A stretch of DNA of 11,364 bases from HGM11788 sp964654945 (GCA_964654945.1 CAZZLN010000053.1:1-11364), one strand, 5' to 3'. Positions 1 through 6,563 are shown, counted from the first letter of the stretch. Numbers and translations are program-made. Notes: a model not told the origin generated them from the letters alone.

Positions 1-28
1 CATCAACAAAATGCTGATGTGGGTTGTG

Positions 29-60
29 TTAATTAGGGATTTTTTTACAGCCCCAATTAA
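29..60 (-). terminator. Inverted repeat across the aroD stop codon
   Basis: TTAATTAGGG (29-38) and CCCCAATTAA (51-60) form a 10-bp stem with a 12-nt loop. The single mismatch is A-C in plus-strand RNA but a G-U wobble in minus-strand RNA, so the hairpin fits the aroD transcript better. It overlaps the aroD stop codon. No U tract follows on the minus strand (the A/T run is inside the loop), so it may be an RNA-stabilising 3' hairpin or a weak terminator rather than a classical intrinsic terminator. Confidence 0.4.
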
Positions 61-833
61 TATTCTTTATCATATAAATTAGAGTGAACAATATGCAGTG
101 TTCTTTCAAGCTCATCAGCTTCAATCTGTCCCGGAGCTGACTGTTTTCTTGCACAGCCAAAGGTTACTGCCGAACCAAATATTTCACCTGCAATTCTGCT
201 TATAATGCCTGTTCCGTTCATAGACATAGTGATTATGGGAATATCAGGATTTTTTTTATGGAAAGTATCCGTAACATCAAGAAGTCTGAGCACATCCTTA
301 TTTTCTTTTGGCATAACTGCAATCTTTGGAATATCCGCACCAATCTCAACCATTTTATCAAGTCTTGAAAGCATTTCTTTATTTGATGGTGTAGCCTCAA
401 AATCATGATTTGAAATTACAACAACAACATTATTCCTTTTTGCACAGTTTAAAATTGTTTTAACCGTTCTTTCTCCTGCCATAAGCTCTATATCGACCAT
501 ATCAATAAGTTCACTTTCAATTGCAAGCTTATTTATTTCGATATACTGTTTTAGTGTTGCTTTCTGGCGTCCGCCTTCCTCAAATCGTCTGAATGTAAAT
601 AACAGAGGAAGATTGCCAATAAGCTTTCTCACCTGTTTAAGCATATCCAAAACAGTTTCATACTCAAACACTGCATCATACCAGTCAGCTCTAAATTCCA
701 CAATATCAGGCTTTAATGCTGCAATTGTCATAGCCTGTGAAATTATCTCATACTGTGTATGACCCACTATAGGCAAACATACCTTTGGTATACCCTCTCC
801 GATTTTTATATTTTTTATTAATATAGGATTCAT
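57..833 (-). CDS. aroD: Type I 3-dehydroquinate dehydratase
   Basis: This enzyme converts 3-dehydroquinate to 3-dehydroshikimate in the shikimate pathway (EC 4.2.1.10), by Schiff-base chemistry in the cytoplasm. The product is 258 residues, close to the ~252 usual for the family. All expected motifs are present: EFRAD at 46-50, TFR at 80-82, Glu86, HDF with catalytic His143, the Schiff-base Lys170 in IPKIAVMP, Arg213 in the ISR motif, and Ser232/Gln236 in SAPGQ. These positions equal the Escherichia coli/Salmonella numbering exactly, which supports the chosen ATG at 833. That ATG has GGAGG at 842-846, 8 nt upstream; a TTG five codons upstream lies over the ribosome binding site and is rejected. 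No other shikimate gene is visible nearby. A promoter lies at 875-903. Identification is very secure. Confidence 0.97.
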   Translation of the reverse strand: MNPILIKNIKIGEGIPKVCLPIVGHTQYEIISQAMTIAALKPDIVEFRADWYDAVFEYETVLDMLKQVRKLIGNLPLLFTFRRFEEGGRQKATLKQYIEINKLAIESELIDMVDIELMAGERTVKTILNCAKRNNVVVVISNHDFEATPSNKEMLSRLDKMVEIGADIPKIAVMPKENKDVLRLLDVTDTFHKKNPDIPIITMSMNGTGIISRIAGEIFGSAVTFGCARKQSAPGQIEADELERTLHIVHSNLYDKEY

Positions 834-874
834 TAAATCTGCCTCCAAGTTCCATTTTACAACTCAACAAATTT

Positions 875-903
875 ATAATAACATAAATAGAAAAAATAAA
901 CAA
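875..903 (-). promoter_or_regulatory. Probable sigma-A promoter of aroD
   Basis: Read on the minus strand, TTGTTT (898-903) is followed after 17 bp by TATTAT (875-880), preceded by a TGT extended -10. The predicted start, around 868, gives a leader of about 35 nt before the ATG at 833. The rest of the AT-rich gap from 904 to about 1030 shows no gene or obvious structure. Confidence 0.5.
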
Positions 904-1030
904 TTGAGAATAAAACAGAAATAATTTACTAAATTTATATATTTTTGTGCATATTTACAAATTAAGCATTATTTATAATATTTTTCACAAACTTTAAATT
1001 ATATAATTAACTTCAAGAACAAATTTTCCC

Positions 1031-1059
1031 TTGTATATTATCAAGCTGTGATGTATAAT
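1031..1059 (+). promoter_or_regulatory. Probable sigma-A promoter of recX
   Basis: TTGTAT at 1031-1036 and a perfect TATAAT at 1054-1059 are separated by 17 bp. The predicted start near 1066 leaves a leader of about 65 nt before the recX ATG, which contains the alternative hairpins described separately. No LexA-like box was recognised by eye. Confidence 0.5.
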
Positions 1060-1090
1060 CATATTTGATAAAAATATTTATTCACCGGCA

Positions 1091-1128
1091 GGGATTTAGC
1101 AGTGCTTATAATCCCTTTAATTGAGGGA
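1091..1128 (+). promoter_or_regulatory. Alternative leader hairpins overlapping the recX Shine-Dalgarno
   Basis: GGGATT (1091-1096) can pair with AATCCC (1110-1115), with an inner AGC/GCT stem. The same CCC tract can instead form TCCCT (1112-1116) with AGGGA (1124-1128), which covers the Shine-Dalgarno of recX. The two helices share bases and exclude each other, so one sequesters and the other frees the ribosome binding site. The pairing is visible; the switching role is inference. Confidence 0.35.
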
Positions 1129-1132
1129 AATT

Positions 1133-1738
1133 ATGATTATAACTGATATTAAAGAACAGGTTAAAGATAATAAAAGAGTTTCTGTTTATATAGACAACAA
1201 ATTTTCTTTTGGAATAACAAAGGTTGATGCCATATTTTATAAGCTTAAAACAGGCGATGAAATTTCTCAGGAAAAATATGATAAAATAATTTCTGAAAAT
1301 ATATTTATAAAAGCAAGGGATAAGGCTCTTAAACTTTTGGGATTAAGAGCAAGAAGCCGTAAAGAAATTGAAGATAAGCTTAAAACCGATTATTCTCAGT
1401 TTGTTATAGACAGAGTTGTTTCACTCCTTGAAAAATATGATTATATAAATGATGAAAATTTTGCAAAAATATTTTCAAAGGAAAAATTTAAGCTCAAAGG
1501 CTGGAGTAAAAAAAGAATAGCCTTTGAGCTTAGAAATAAAGGAATTTCAAATGAAATTATTGAAAAAACACTTAATGAATGTGATTTTGATACTTCATCT
1601 GTAATTAATAAGCTTCTTGAAAAAAGACTTAAAGGCAAAAAAGACATTGACTATAAAGAAAAACAAAAACAGTTTAACTATCTTTTGTCAAAAGGCTATG
1701 ATTTTGATGAAGTTAAAGAAGCAATAGACAAGCTTTGA
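1133..1738 (+). CDS. recX: RecX family regulatory protein
   Basis: RecX proteins bind RecA filaments and restrain or modulate RecA recombinase activity in the cytoplasm. The product is 201 residues, within the family range. It is all-helical and charged, with the characteristic first repeat motif ALKLLGLRARSRKEIEDKL at 65-83, a second three-helix unit around 108-150 (FAKIF, GWSKKRIAFELRNKGIS), and a third around 155-199 (FNYLLSKGYDFDEVKEAI). The N-terminal ~60 residues form a small beta-rich domain as in Gram-positive RecX. The ATG at 1133 is preceded by GAGGG at 1123-1127 with short 5-nt spacing. A TTG at 1121 would overlap that site and has no ribosome binding site of its own. The gene is not next to recA here and ends 2 bp from the convergent membrane-protein gene. 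Confidence 0.9.
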   Translation: MIITDIKEQVKDNKRVSVYIDNKFSFGITKVDAIFYKLKTGDEISQEKYDKIISENIFIKARDKALKLLGLRARSRKEIEDKLKTDYSQFVIDRVVSLLEKYDYINDENFAKIFSKEKFKLKGWSKKRIAFELRNKGISNEIIEKTLNECDFDTSSVINKLLEKRLKGKKDIDYKEKQKQFNYLLSKGYDFDEVKEAIDKL

Positions 1739-1740
1739 GC

Positions 1741-2430
1741 CTATTTATCTAATTTAGAATATTCTTCTTTTAACTCAATTTGAATTTCATTAATTCTCTT
1801 CATAATATCGGCAATAGCTTCGGTTTCATTTCTAGGCTTAAGGTTTTCACCTTTGGCCTCTTTTTCTTTGTGCATTTTTTCTCTTTCTTCAATATCTTTT
1901 CTAAATACAGTCTTAAATACTACTCTCACAAAAGGCTGAATGAAAAACAACTGAGTGAAGAAAGCAAAAGGAAAATTAAAGCATACAAGCTTTAACCAAT
2001 TTGCTATTAATGCAATAGCATTAAACCCGTCGTAATAAGGATAATAAAATATTGAAGCTAAAAAGCTCATTGCAGGACACATAAGACCTACTGTTGCACA
2101 TATAATGGCAGATTCAAAAATCATAGGGTGATTTCTTTTAGGGTCAAATATACGTCTTGCAAGCTTAAATGAGCAAGGACTTCCCATAACACATTCAAGT
2201 ATGTATGCAAAGCAAAATTCTATTAAAATTACTCCCCATATTGGAATATAATTTCCAAACATATAAACTCCGCCCTGTTTGTTTATTGCTTCGATTACAC
2301 TATGTACTCCGTTAATTTCCATAAGAGTTGAGCCGTTTATTACATAAAGGCTGTAAAAAACATAAGCGTGTACAGTTATAATTACTGTTACGAAAGCAAA
2401 AAACATTCTTTGAAATTGATTTCTTGGCAT
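1741..2430 (-). CDS. DUF2798-type four-helix membrane protein
   Basis: The function is unknown. The 229-residue protein starts MPRNQFQR, followed by TM1 (about 8-30), TM2 (62-83), TM3 (104-128) and TM4 (145-171). TM2 ends in GSPCSFKLARRIF and TM4 runs into IQPFVRVVF, which are similar helix-plus-basic-loop units repeated as in DUF2798 proteins. The C-terminal 178-228 is a charged, probably cytoplasmic coiled coil rich in Lys and Glu. The ATG at 2430 has AAAGGAG 7 nt upstream; a TTG eight codons upstream is rejected because it precedes that site. Expression probably passes through the long structured leader at 2453-2529 from the promoter at 2559-2587. It is convergent with recX with no terminator between them. 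The family assignment is by motif memory only, and no transport or enzymatic role should be assumed. Confidence 0.75.
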   Translation of the reverse strand: MPRNQFQRMFFAFVTVIITVHAYVFYSLYVINGSTLMEINGVHSVIEAINKQGGVYMFGNYIPIWGVILIEFCFAYILECVMGSPCSFKLARRIFDPKRNHPMIFESAIICATVGLMCPAMSFLASIFYYPYYDGFNAIALIANWLKLVCFNFPFAFFTQLFFIQPFVRVVFKTVFRKDIEEREKMHKEKEAKGENLKPRNETEAIADIMKRINEIQIELKEEYSKLDK

Positions 2431-2452
2431 AATAACACTCCTTTTTTTGCAC

Positions 2453-2520
2453 AAAAAAACACATATAGTCTATGGTAAATCCAATCGTAAGCAGATTTAC
2501 GTGCATAGCACTACATGTGT
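2453..2520 (-). promoter_or_regulatory. Long structured leader hairpin followed by U7 (attenuator-like)
   Basis: In the minus-strand transcript, 2510-2520 pairs with 2459-2469 (11 bp including one G-U), 2504-2508 with 2470-2474 (5 bp), and 2494-2500 with 2475-2481 (7 bp). The bulges are one nt (2509) and three nt (2501-2503), and the apical loop is 12 nt (2482-2493). Seven U residues (2453-2459) follow at once. The one non-Watson-Crick pair (2465/2514) works only as minus-strand RNA. This is the form of an intrinsic terminator lying between the promoter and the start codon, that is, an attenuator. It matched no riboswitch class known to me. Confidence 0.6.
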
Positions 2521-2558
2521 CGTTGGCATTTTTAATAAGATAAAATTTCAACTTGATT

Positions 2559-2587
2559 ATTCTACCATAACCATTAAATTTTGTCAA
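2559..2587 (-). promoter_or_regulatory. Near-consensus sigma-A promoter of the DUF2798-type gene
   Basis: On the minus strand a perfect TTGACA (2582-2587) is followed by 17 bp and TAGAAT (2559-2564), with TGG giving an extended -10. The predicted start near 2552 gives a leader of about 120 nt. A strong promoter followed by a terminator-like hairpin suggests control after initiation. Confidence 0.75.
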
Positions 2588-2619
2588 ATATTTTTAATAT
2601 TTTTATTTAGCTAAATTAC

Positions 2620-2648
2620 TTTAAAATTTAATATAAATATGTTATACT
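2620..2648 (+). promoter_or_regulatory. Probable promoter of the two-gene operon
   Basis: TATACT at 2643-2648 carries a TGT extended -10, with a weak TTTAAA at 2620-2625 spaced by 17 bp. The start would be near 2655, giving a leader of only about 20 nt before the ATG at 2677. It lies back to back with the minus-strand promoter at 2559-2587. Confidence 0.5.
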
Positions 2649-2676
2649 TAATTTAGCTTTAAAAAGGAGGATTTAT

Positions 2677-3366
2677 ATGCCTGAAACAATTTTATGTATA
2701 GCAGCGGTTATTATACTTATGATTGTAGTATTTTTCCTCAAAAATTCAATTGTTCCAAAGCTTGTAAAAATCAGCGGTTTTATTTGTGGAATAATAGCGT
2801 TGTTTTTGCCGACTTATTCAATAAGCATTATGGGACAGTCTTTTGAGATTAATGTTATAGATTGTATAACAGGTGTAAACACAAATTACATATATGGATA
2901 CCCTGTAAGTATTAACAGCAATACGCTTTATATTATACTTTTTGTAGTGCCAATAGGGGGAATTGTTGTTACACTTATAAAGGATAATAAAATCGCTAAT
3001 GTAATAACAGGAATTTTGTCACTTATAGGTCTTTTCATTACCTGTTTAATGTTATTTAAACAGCTTGAAATAGGCACAATTATAAATATAAGTGCCAATA
3101 TAGGTATTGCTCTTATGTTTGCTGCATACATTATTTCACTTGCAATATCTATAATTAAAATTTATGGAAACATAAATAAAGAAGAAAATGAATTTGTTGA
3201 AGAAAACAGTACTATTGACAAAAGCAGTACAGTTGAAGAAAGCAGTACAGTTGAAGAAAACAGTACCATTGAAGAAAACAGTACAGTTGAAGAAAGCAAT
3301 ACTATTGAAGAAAACAGCACTATTGACAAAAACAGTAATATTGAAGAAAATAATACAAATGAGTAA
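2677..3366 (+). CDS. Five-helix membrane protein with acidic hexapeptide-repeat tail
   Basis: I do not recognise a family. The 229-residue product has five predicted membrane segments at about 3-21, 30-48, 82-100, 106-127 and 140-162. A 33-residue polar stretch between the second and third (49-81) would be the main loop. From residue 175 the protein is a hydrophilic tail of nine hexapeptides of the pattern E-E-N-S-T-I/V, with E/D and K/S/N variants, ending in NNTNE. The ATG has AAAAAGGAGG at 2661-2670 with 6-nt spacing. A gap of 13 nt separates it from the next gene, which has an identical ribosome binding site, so the two are very likely one operon. The tail could be a spacer or a binding surface; the number of units may vary between strains. 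The protein is well supported as real but its function is unknown. Confidence 0.8.
   Translation: MPETILCIAAVIILMIVVFFLKNSIVPKLVKISGFICGIIALFLPTYSISIMGQSFEINVIDCITGVNTNYIYGYPVSINSNTLYIILFVVPIGGIVVTLIKDNKIANVITGILSLIGLFITCLMLFKQLEIGTIINISANIGIALMFAAYIISLAISIIKIYGNINKEENEFVEENSTIDKSSTVEESSTVEENSTIEENSTVEESNTIEENSTIDKNSNIEENNTNE
3199..3360 (+). repeat. Nine tandem 18-bp coding repeats
   Basis: The unit is close to GAAGAAAACAGTACTATT and stays in frame, giving nine hexapeptides (EENSTI, DKSSTV, EESSTV, EENSTI and so on). The codons at 3181-3198 (EENEFV) look like a degenerate tenth unit. Variation is mostly single base changes. It is a candidate variable-number repeat. Confidence 0.85.
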
Positions 3367-3379
3367 AAGGAGGATTTAT

Positions 3380-3808
3380 ATGAAAAAATTTATTATTTTA
3401 GCTGCTGCTGCAATTATGATATTTGCAGGAATAAACGTAGTTGCAGAGGATGGACCTGTTACATATTATTATGGCTATAATGCAGAAGAAAAAGACATTA
3501 ATTATGTATCTGAATATACTCTTATAGGTTCTCCTGCCGAATATGACGGCAAAAAAGTAAGAATTGTAGGTATTCTCAATATTGAAAACAACAATTCTTC
3601 AATATATGTTTCCTCTGATGACAGAACTAACAAAATAACAAAAAACGCAATATGGATTAATCTTAATACATTCAGATACCCTAAAATTTCTGAACTTAAC
3701 GGAAAATATGTTATGATAGAGGGTACTTTTAACGGACTTAACTCAGGTCATACAGATTATTATTCAGGTTCAATTGAAAATATAATAAGGGTTCAGGAAT
3801 GGAAATAA
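3380..3808 (+). CDS. Small secreted protein with OB-like domain
   Basis: The product is 142 residues. The N-terminus (MKK, hydrophobic 4-19, then INVVA before Glu23) is a Sec signal peptide with likely signal peptidase I cleavage after Ala22; there is no lipobox Cys. The mature part holds a compact beta-rich domain at about 45-140 with the motifs YDGKKVRIVGILNIE, ITKNAIWINL, LNGKYVMIEGTFN and GHTDYYSGSIENI. This pattern resembles small bacterial secreted or lipoprotein domains predicted to adopt an OB-type barrel, but I cannot name a characterised member. The ATG at 3380 follows AAAGGAGG with 6-nt spacing. The same frame stays open 64 codons upstream through the neighbour's repeats, but that is a shadow. 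It lies 13 nt after the membrane-protein gene and is followed by a terminator, so the two products may act together at the cell surface (inference). Confidence 0.82.
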   Translation: MKKFIILAAAAIMIFAGINVVAEDGPVTYYYGYNAEEKDINYVSEYTLIGSPAEYDGKKVRIVGILNIENNNSSIYVSSDDRTNKITKNAIWINLNTFRYPKISELNGKYVMIEGTFNGLNSGHTDYYSGSIENIIRVQEWK

Positions 3809-3812
3809 TAAC

Positions 3813-3847
3813 AAAAGCTTCGATAAAACAAATATCGAAGCTTTTTT
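3813..3847 (+). terminator. Bidirectional intrinsic terminator
   Basis: A perfect 13-bp stem (3813-3825 with 3833-3845) has a 7-nt loop and a run of T residues from 3842 to 3847. It ends the two-gene operon. On the minus strand the stem ends in TTTT, and it lies just past the stop codon of the penicillin-binding protein gene, so it can serve both convergent genes. Confidence 0.9.
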
Positions 3848-3857
3848 ATTATAATTA

Positions 3858-6563
3858 TTATTCAGGAGTTTCTGCAGGTGTTTCAGCAGGTGTTTCAGCA
3901 GCAGGTGCACTGTCAGAAACAGAACCATTATCTGACGAAGTATCTGCTGAAGGTGTGCTGTCTGCACCGGTGTCAGCACTTTCCGGTGTTTCTTCATTCG
4001 ACGAATCATCTGACGAATCATCTGACGATGAATTAGAAGAACTGTATGACGATGTTGAATGACTGCTGCTATTGCTGCTGCTTTTTCTTGTGTAGCTGCT
4101 GCCTCCCGAATAGATATTGCCGCCTCCAAAGGCAGAATATCCTCTATGATAGCCTCCACACCATTCGTCAGTAGCAGGAGTACCCTTTTCAAAATAAGCT
4201 GTGACAGATGGACAGCCTCCGGAAGCCTTTTTGCCTGAAATGGTGCATACGGTAGCTTTTTCAACTGTATCAGGAATCGGAAAATCAATAACATCAAGAT
4301 TTTCGTGAACTCTCTCCATTATCCTTCTCCAAAGTCTTAAATGAGCTGCCTGGTCCACACCATTCATATTTGCAACAACATCATCATATCTGTCGTAGCC
4401 AAGCCAAATACTGCCTACATAATAAGGGGTGTAGCCAACAAATGTAAGGTCCTTAGAATTAGTTGTTGTACCTGTCTTGCCTGATACGGGCATAGATGTT
4501 GATCTTAATCTTGCAGCAGTACCTGTACCCTCTGTAACAACACTGGTCATAAGGTCAGTCAAAATATAACCTGTTGATGACTTAACCACCTGATTTGGTT
4601 CATGAGTGTTTTCAAGAAGTATATTACCGTCATGGTCAAGCACCTTATCATAAAACATAGGTCTTAAATATTCACCGTTATTTGCAAGTGTGCCATAAGC
4701 AGCAGCAACCTCAACCTGAGTTACACCATTTGTAAGACCGCCAAGAGCAGTAGCTGCATGGTTATCATTTTCAAGAGTAGTAAAGCCAAAGTTAAGAAGA
4801 TAATCATAGCAAAGGTCAATACCGGTTCCCACCATTATCTTAACGGCAATTATATTCATAGAATCTCTGATACCTATTCTCGGAGTGACCGCACCTCTGT
4901 AGGAAGCACCCCACCAGTTGCTCGGAGTATATCCGTCGGAAGTAGTATATTTTTCATCTACAATAGTAGTGGCTGCAGTAATTTTTCCAAGGTCAATAGC
5001 AGGAGCATAAGCAGCAAGTATCTTAAATACAGAGCCGGGCTGTCTTGCAGAATCAGTAGCTCTGTCAAAGGCTCTGTTTACGGTTTTTTCACCTCTGCCT
5101 CCTCCTATGGCTTTAATCTCACCTGTGTGATAATCAATTATTGCCATAGCAGCCTGAGGCTGAGGACTATAGTTTTCTTTTTCTGCAACAATTGTTTCGC
5201 CATCGGCAAGGGAAGCTCTGACTTCTTCCTTTTTGTCTGCTACCCAGTCTTCAGCGCCATATTGCGAACGGCAAAATTCTTTATATTCGGAATGTTTCTG
5301 TTCTCCGTTTTTATCCTCAATAGATACTGTGTAGGAAGCATCTATACAATATGTTACCCATGGGAAGTTGTCATCATCCTGAAATTCCTCATCAACAATA
5401 TTTTGTATATCAGGGTCAAGATTAGAATAAATCTTTAATCCGCCGTCATATATAATATTGCTGGCTTGTTTTGAACTCATATTATACTTAGTCTGCAAAT
5501 CATTTGAAATCTGGTCAATAAGAGCATCTTCATAGTAGCTGTGTATAACAGAGTCTACAGAGCCGTCATCATTAATGTTTGAAGATGCCTTAATATTAGC
5601 ATAAACATCTTCATTTATGGCTTGGTCATAATCCTCCTGTGTAATAAGTCCCTGGGCAAGCATATAGTTTAATATGGTTGTCTGACGGGTTTTATTGTTT
5701 TCGGGATTAGTTCTTGGAGAATACATTGTAGGATTGTTTGTAATACCTGCAAGGCAGGCACATTCAGCAAGAGTTAAATCCTTTGGTTCTTTTCCGAAAT
5801 AGCCTTCTGCCGCAACCTTAATGCCATTATAGCCATGACCAAGACTGATTGTATTTAAGTAAAGCTCAAGAATATATTTTTTAGCTTCTTCTTTAGAGCC
5901 GTTATATTGTTCTGTAAGAAGCTTTTCATATTTAAGAGCAAGATACTGCTCTTTAATTTTTGATTTTATATCATTATGAGTTACTTTAGTAATGTTATTT
6001 TTAATAAGCTGCTGAGTAATTGTCGAACCGCCCTGAAGCCGGTTATTGGAAAGAGTTGAATAAGCAGCTCTCATTAAGCCTTTAAGGTCAACGCCATCAT
6101 GCTCATAAAATCTTTCGTCCTCTATGGCGATAATTGCATTCTGCATATTTTCAGGTATCTGATCCAATGTAACATATTCTCTGTTTTCATTGCCATAGAG
6201 CTTAGACACCTCATTATCATTATTATCATATATGTAGGAGGTGTATGAACCGGGCTTTATTCCCACTATTCCCAAATCGGGAATACTGTTAATTATAGCA
6301 ACATAACCGCCGATAAGTCCGCCGCCAACTGCAAACAACACAGTTATAAATATAACTAAAAGCGTTGTAAGAAATATGGTAAAAGGCTGAGAACGCTTTT
6401 TACCCTCTTTTTTCTGTCTTTTTTCGGATTTATTTTCTTTTTTGATTTCCTTTTTAATTTTCTTTTTTATATCATTTGTTTTTTTCTTTTTAGGGCTTTC
6501 ACTATGCCTATTGTGATTAGAGCTTTTAACTTTAGAGGCTCTTTTTTCATCAGGCTGTGTCAT
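3858..6563 (-). CDS. Class A penicillin-binding protein (PBP1A type)
   Basis: A bifunctional peptidoglycan synthase that polymerises lipid II and cross-links stem peptides outside the membrane. Of 901 residues, 1-58 are a strongly basic cytoplasmic tail and 60-90 the membrane anchor. The GT51 glycosyltransferase domain (about 108-290) has catalytic Glu148 in EDERFYEHDGVD, QGGSTITQQLIKNN at 177-190 and Glu233 in ELYLNT. The transpeptidase domain (about 470-750) has the nucleophile in S511-V-F-K514, S568-M-N570 and K696-T-G698. A linker at 395-470 contains two Cys. After the transpeptidase comes a Cys-containing module (C773, C784, C802, with YFEKGTPATDEWC), then a disordered tail rich in Ser/Asp and ending in TPAE repeats. 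The ATG has AAAGGAGG with 7-nt spacing. It is divergent from yunB. The closest named type is ponA, but which paralogue this is cannot be decided here, and a role in sporulation is possible. Confidence 0.96.
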   Translation of the reverse strand: MTQPDEKRASKVKSSNHNRHSESPKKKKTNDIKKKIKKEIKKENKSEKRQKKEGKKRSQPFTIFLTTLLVIFITVLFAVGGGLIGGYVAIINSIPDLGIVGIKPGSYTSYIYDNNDNEVSKLYGNENREYVTLDQIPENMQNAIIAIEDERFYEHDGVDLKGLMRAAYSTLSNNRLQGGSTITQQLIKNNITKVTHNDIKSKIKEQYLALKYEKLLTEQYNGSKEEAKKYILELYLNTISLGHGYNGIKVAAEGYFGKEPKDLTLAECACLAGITNNPTMYSPRTNPENNKTRQTTILNYMLAQGLITQEDYDQAINEDVYANIKASSNINDDGSVDSVIHSYYEDALIDQISNDLQTKYNMSSKQASNIIYDGGLKIYSNLDPDIQNIVDEEFQDDDNFPWVTYCIDASYTVSIEDKNGEQKHSEYKEFCRSQYGAEDWVADKKEEVRASLADGETIVAEKENYSPQPQAAMAIIDYHTGEIKAIGGGRGEKTVNRAFDRATDSARQPGSVFKILAAYAPAIDLGKITAATTIVDEKYTTSDGYTPSNWWGASYRGAVTPRIGIRDSMNIIAVKIMVGTGIDLCYDYLLNFGFTTLENDNHAATALGGLTNGVTQVEVAAAYGTLANNGEYLRPMFYDKVLDHDGNILLENTHEPNQVVKSSTGYILTDLMTSVVTEGTGTAARLRSTSMPVSGKTGTTTNSKDLTFVGYTPYYVGSIWLGYDRYDDVVANMNGVDQAAHLRLWRRIMERVHENLDVIDFPIPDTVEKATVCTISGKKASGGCPSVTAYFEKGTPATDEWCGGYHRGYSAFGGGNIYSGGSSYTRKSSSNSSSHSTSSYSSSNSSSDDSSDDSSNEETPESADTGADSTPSADTSSDNGSVSDSAPAAETPAETPAETPE
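3861..4085 (-). repeat. Low-complexity tail-coding repeats of the PBP gene
   Basis: The 3' end of the gene contains short tandem repeats. A 12-bp unit at about 3867-3900 encodes TPAE, a 15-bp unit around 4000-4027 encodes DDSS, and serine-codon runs at about 4060-4085 encode poly-Ser. They are probably slippage-prone, and the tail length may vary. Confidence 0.6.

Noticed and set aside
1..36. Possible end of a plus-strand gene (frame 1: HQQNADVGCVN, then TAG at 34-36)
   Set aside because: Only eleven codons are visible and no family can be recognised, so it could be chance.
834..848. TTG start giving aroD five extra residues
   Set aside because: It overlaps the GGAGG that serves the ATG at 833, and the catalytic residue numbering matches the family from that ATG.
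1121..1132. TTG start for recX
   Set aside because: There is no upstream ribosome binding site; the bases are the Shine-Dalgarno region of the ATG at 1133.
2431..2454. TTG start for the DUF2798-type protein
   Set aside because: It lies upstream of the AAAGGAG that serves the ATG at 2430, and family members begin near MPRNQFQR.
2453..2529. Assignment of the leader to a known riboswitch (guanidine, fluoride, preQ1, c-di-GMP, T-box)
   Set aside because: None of the conserved core motifs of these classes that I know could be found; the loop ACGA alone is not enough for a guanidine class.
3199..3360. CRISPR-like array
   Set aside because: The repeats are contiguous, without spacers, and encode an in-frame hexapeptide repeat.
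3188..3379. N-terminal extension of the secreted protein by 64 codons
   Set aside because: The extension is the repeat region of the upstream gene read in another frame; the signal peptide and ribosome binding site define the start at 3380.
4758..5438. 226-codon open frame on the plus strand
   Set aside because: It lies opposite the catalytic regions of the penicillin-binding protein gene, has no ribosome binding site and has a biased shadow composition.
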